A DNA stretch of 64,000 nt from Hyphomicrobium sp. (GTDB lineage: Bacteria; Pseudomonadota; Alphaproteobacteria; Rhizobiales; Hyphomicrobiaceae). Every line of letters starts with the position of its first letter. Positions within the stretch are counted from its first letter, which is position 1. Of the stretch, positions 62,571 through 64,000 are shown piece after piece. Where the stretch lies: contig NZ_WBUE01000017.1 in NCBI RefSeq assembly GCF_009026145.1, positions 26,686 through 90,685 on the forward strand, written 5' to 3'. The notes beneath the pieces are model-generated. The model ran no database searches and was not told where the DNA came from. It worked only from the letters and a program-made list of their open reading frames with translations. Position numbers and translations under genes: made by a program.

Positions 62571-64000
62571 CTAGCCGGCTTCACGGAAGCGCTGCGCCGT
62601 CTGCAGATCGACCGACACCAGCTGCGAGATGCCCTTCTCGGCCATGGTGACGCCGAACAGCCGGCTCATGCGCGACATGGTCATCGGGTGATGCGTGATG
62701 ACGAGGAAGCGCGTCGCCGTGTCCGCCGCCATGCTCTCGAGCAATCGGCAGAAGCGGTCGACGTTGGCGTCGTCGAGCGGCGCATCGACCTCGTCGAGCA
62801 CGCAGATCGGCGACGGGTTGGTCAGGAACACCGCGAAGATCAGCGACAGCGCCGTGAGCGACTGCTCGCCGCCCGATAGCAGCGACAGGGTCGCCGGCTT
62901 CTTGCCCGGCGGCTTGGCGATGATTTCGAGGCCGCCTTCCAAAGGATCCTCGCCCTCGATCATTTCGAGGCGCGCCTCGCCACCGCCGAACAGCGTGGTG
63001 AACAGCTTGCGGAAGTGCGCGTCGACAGCCTGGAACGCATCCTCGAGCCGCTTGTGCGCCTCGCGATTGAGCTGCCCGATGGCGCTGCGCAATTTTGCGA
63101 TGGCGTTCTCGACGTCCGCCTTCTCGGTGTCGAGGCCGGCGGCCTGGATGCTGAGCGCCTGCAACTCCTCGTCGGCGGCGAGATTGACGCCGCCCAGCCG
63201 TTCGCGGTCGGCCTTGAGGCTCGCCAGTTTGCGTTCGACGTCGGCGAAGGCGGGCAGCATTGCGCCCGGCTGAATCTCGGCAAGGGCGAGGCAGCCTTCC
63301 GGCGCGATGCCGAGCCCCTCGCGGATCTGCCGCGAGATATCCTGCCGCCGCGTGCGCGCGCCTTCGAGGCGCGCTTCTGTCCGCGCGCGCCCTTCGCGCG
63401 CTTCGGAAACCGCACCCTGCGCCGCCCGCAGAGCCTGCACGCCGGCCTTCAAGGCGGTGTCGGCCTCGGTGAGGGCGTCGGCGGCGACCTGGCGCGCGAG
63501 CTCGGCTTCGGAGAGCGCGCTCATCAGCTTGCCGCGCTTTTCCTCGATCATCGCCGGTACGTTGGCGAGGGCCTTCAACTCACTCTCTGTTTCGACAAGG
63601 CGCGCCTTCAAGGTCTCGATCTGCTGCTCGGCGCCGGCCGAGCGCGTCGTCCACCGTTCCCGCTCGACGCCGATGGCGGCGCCGCGATCGGCACGCGCGC
63701 GGCGATCGCGCTCGATATCGCTCAAGGCCGCGCGTGCTTCGGCTAGCGCCAGGCGCCGCGCCTCGGCTTCCGACTTGGCTGCGGCCAGCGCTGGCTCCAG
63801 ATCCTCCGCGGCGGCGACAGCAGCGACCGCTTGCTCGGCCTCGCCCAGCCTTTGCTTAGCGACGACAAGCTCTTCCTCAGCGCGCGCCCGCGCGCCCGAA
63901 ACCGCGGCGAGCTTGCTTTCCGTCTCGCGCGCGGCACGCTCGATGGTGGTGAGGCTGTCGCGCGTTTTCGCCAGCATGCTCTGTGCCTCGCGGCCGAGCT
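62571..64000 (-). CDS. smc: Chromosome segregation protein SMC, C-terminal part (runs off the window)
   Basis: The visible 476 or so residues are the C-terminal coiled coil and head domain. Ala/Glu/Arg-rich coiled coil fills the upstream part, and then NREAHKRLEDAFQAVDAHF. The ABC signature is LLSGGEQSLTALSL and the Walker B/D-loop is ICVLDEVDAPLDDANV; the end is LVSVDLQTAQRFREAG. SMC compacts and separates chromosomes with ScpA/ScpB. The frame is open to the window edge (REAQSML before the internal ATG at 63977), so the gene is partial only because the window stops; the N-terminal head and hinge lie beyond. Confidence 0.96.
   Translation of the reverse strand, partial: LGREAQSMLAKTRDSLTTIERAARETESKLAAVSGARARAEEELVVAKQRLGEAEQAVAAVAAAEDLEPALAAAKSEAEARRLALAEARAALSDIERDRRARADRGAAIGVERERWTTRSAGAEQQIETLKARLVETESELKALANVPAMIEEKRGKLMSALSEAELARQVAADALTEADTALKAGVQALRAAQGAVSEAREGRARTEARLEGARTRRQDISRQIREGLGIAPEGCLALAEIQPGAMLPAFADVERKLASLKADRERLGGVNLAADEELQALSIQAAGLDTEKADVENAIAKLRSAIGQLNREAHKRLEDAFQAVDAHFRKLFTTLFGGGEARLEMIEGEDPLEGGLEIIAKPPGKKPATLSLLSGGEQSLTALSLIFAVFLTNPSPICVLDEVDAPLDDANVDRFCRLLESMAADTATRFLVITHHPMTMSRMSRLFGVTMAEKGISQLVSVDLQTAQRFREAG

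Overview
The window is GC-rich chromosomal DNA from an alphaproteobacterium, most likely of the order Hyphomicrobiales (Rhizobiales). I base this on gene content and order: rplU-rpmA-GNAT-obgE, proB-proA and nadD-rsfS-rlmH all on one strand, ispA/mtgA/rpmF followed by phaR/phaA/phaB, a RopB/Omp25-like outer membrane protein, zur-znuC-znuB, and an aa3-type CoxIV-like miniprotein. No species can be named from the sequence. No transposase, integrase, phage gene, CRISPR array or rRNA is visible. There is one tRNA, tRNA-Ser(CGA).

Layout. 0-6.2 kb: an HlyD-like fusion protein and a BcsA-like glycosyltransferase with a PilZ domain, a CruF/DUF422 carotenoid protein, a decayed thioredoxin-reductase remnant, a BtuF-like binding protein and a cNMP-binding protein. 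6.4-8.5 kb: a 613-aa membrane protein of unknown function and a YeaQ-like protein. 8.8-28.2 kb: the conserved backbone rlmH, rsfS, nadD, proA, proB, obgE, GNAT, rpmA, rplU on the minus strand. It is interrupted twice: by a 7-gene block (serine hydrolase, SnoaL-like, PRC-barrel, GGDEF-EAL, Ada, SRPBCC, small secreted protein) and by a 4-gene block (eight-repeat WD40 protein, HdeD, CrtI-like oxidoreductase, CHASE4-like/EAL protein). Each block carries one c-di-GMP protein.

28.5-41.5 kb is accessory: an Ntn-hydrolase-like protein, an alpha-oxoamine synthase with a small upstream ORF, CreD, an apparently lower-GC pair (124-aa unknown plus a YiiX-like papain-fold protein), a transglutaminase-like protein, a GbsR-type regulator whose start codon lies inside a perfect inverted repeat, DUF4166, several small proteins, the tRNA, an FAH-family enzyme and a VWA protein. 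41.6-44.8 kb holds a large membrane/coiled-coil protein. 45.1-54.6 kb: a thiolase lacking key residues, zur-znuC-znuB, ispG, an EF-hand lipoprotein, an OMP, ispA, mtgA with a very long N-terminal extension, and rpmF. 55-58 kb is the PHB module (phaR divergent from phaA-phaB). 58-64 kb: a NYN-domain protein, a frameshifted DUF985 cupin, two tandem palindromic repeats, gloB, a methyltransferase, a CCCTCACCC-type repeat and the 3' part of smc.

The most interesting unexplained signal is a pair of unlinked paralogues (6425-8266 and 41623-44841). Both have an N-terminal membrane block with a T-W-x-G-M motif, a large loop with a G-R-G-P-x-Y motif, a later membrane helix, and a C-terminal module with a G-A-T-(I/L)...L-Y signature. 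That module is present once in the smaller protein and as a tandem duplication in the larger. I cannot assign a function to it. c-di-GMP is a second theme: a PilZ-bearing polysaccharide synthase, a GGDEF-EAL protein with both motifs intact, and an EAL protein whose GGDEF is degenerate.
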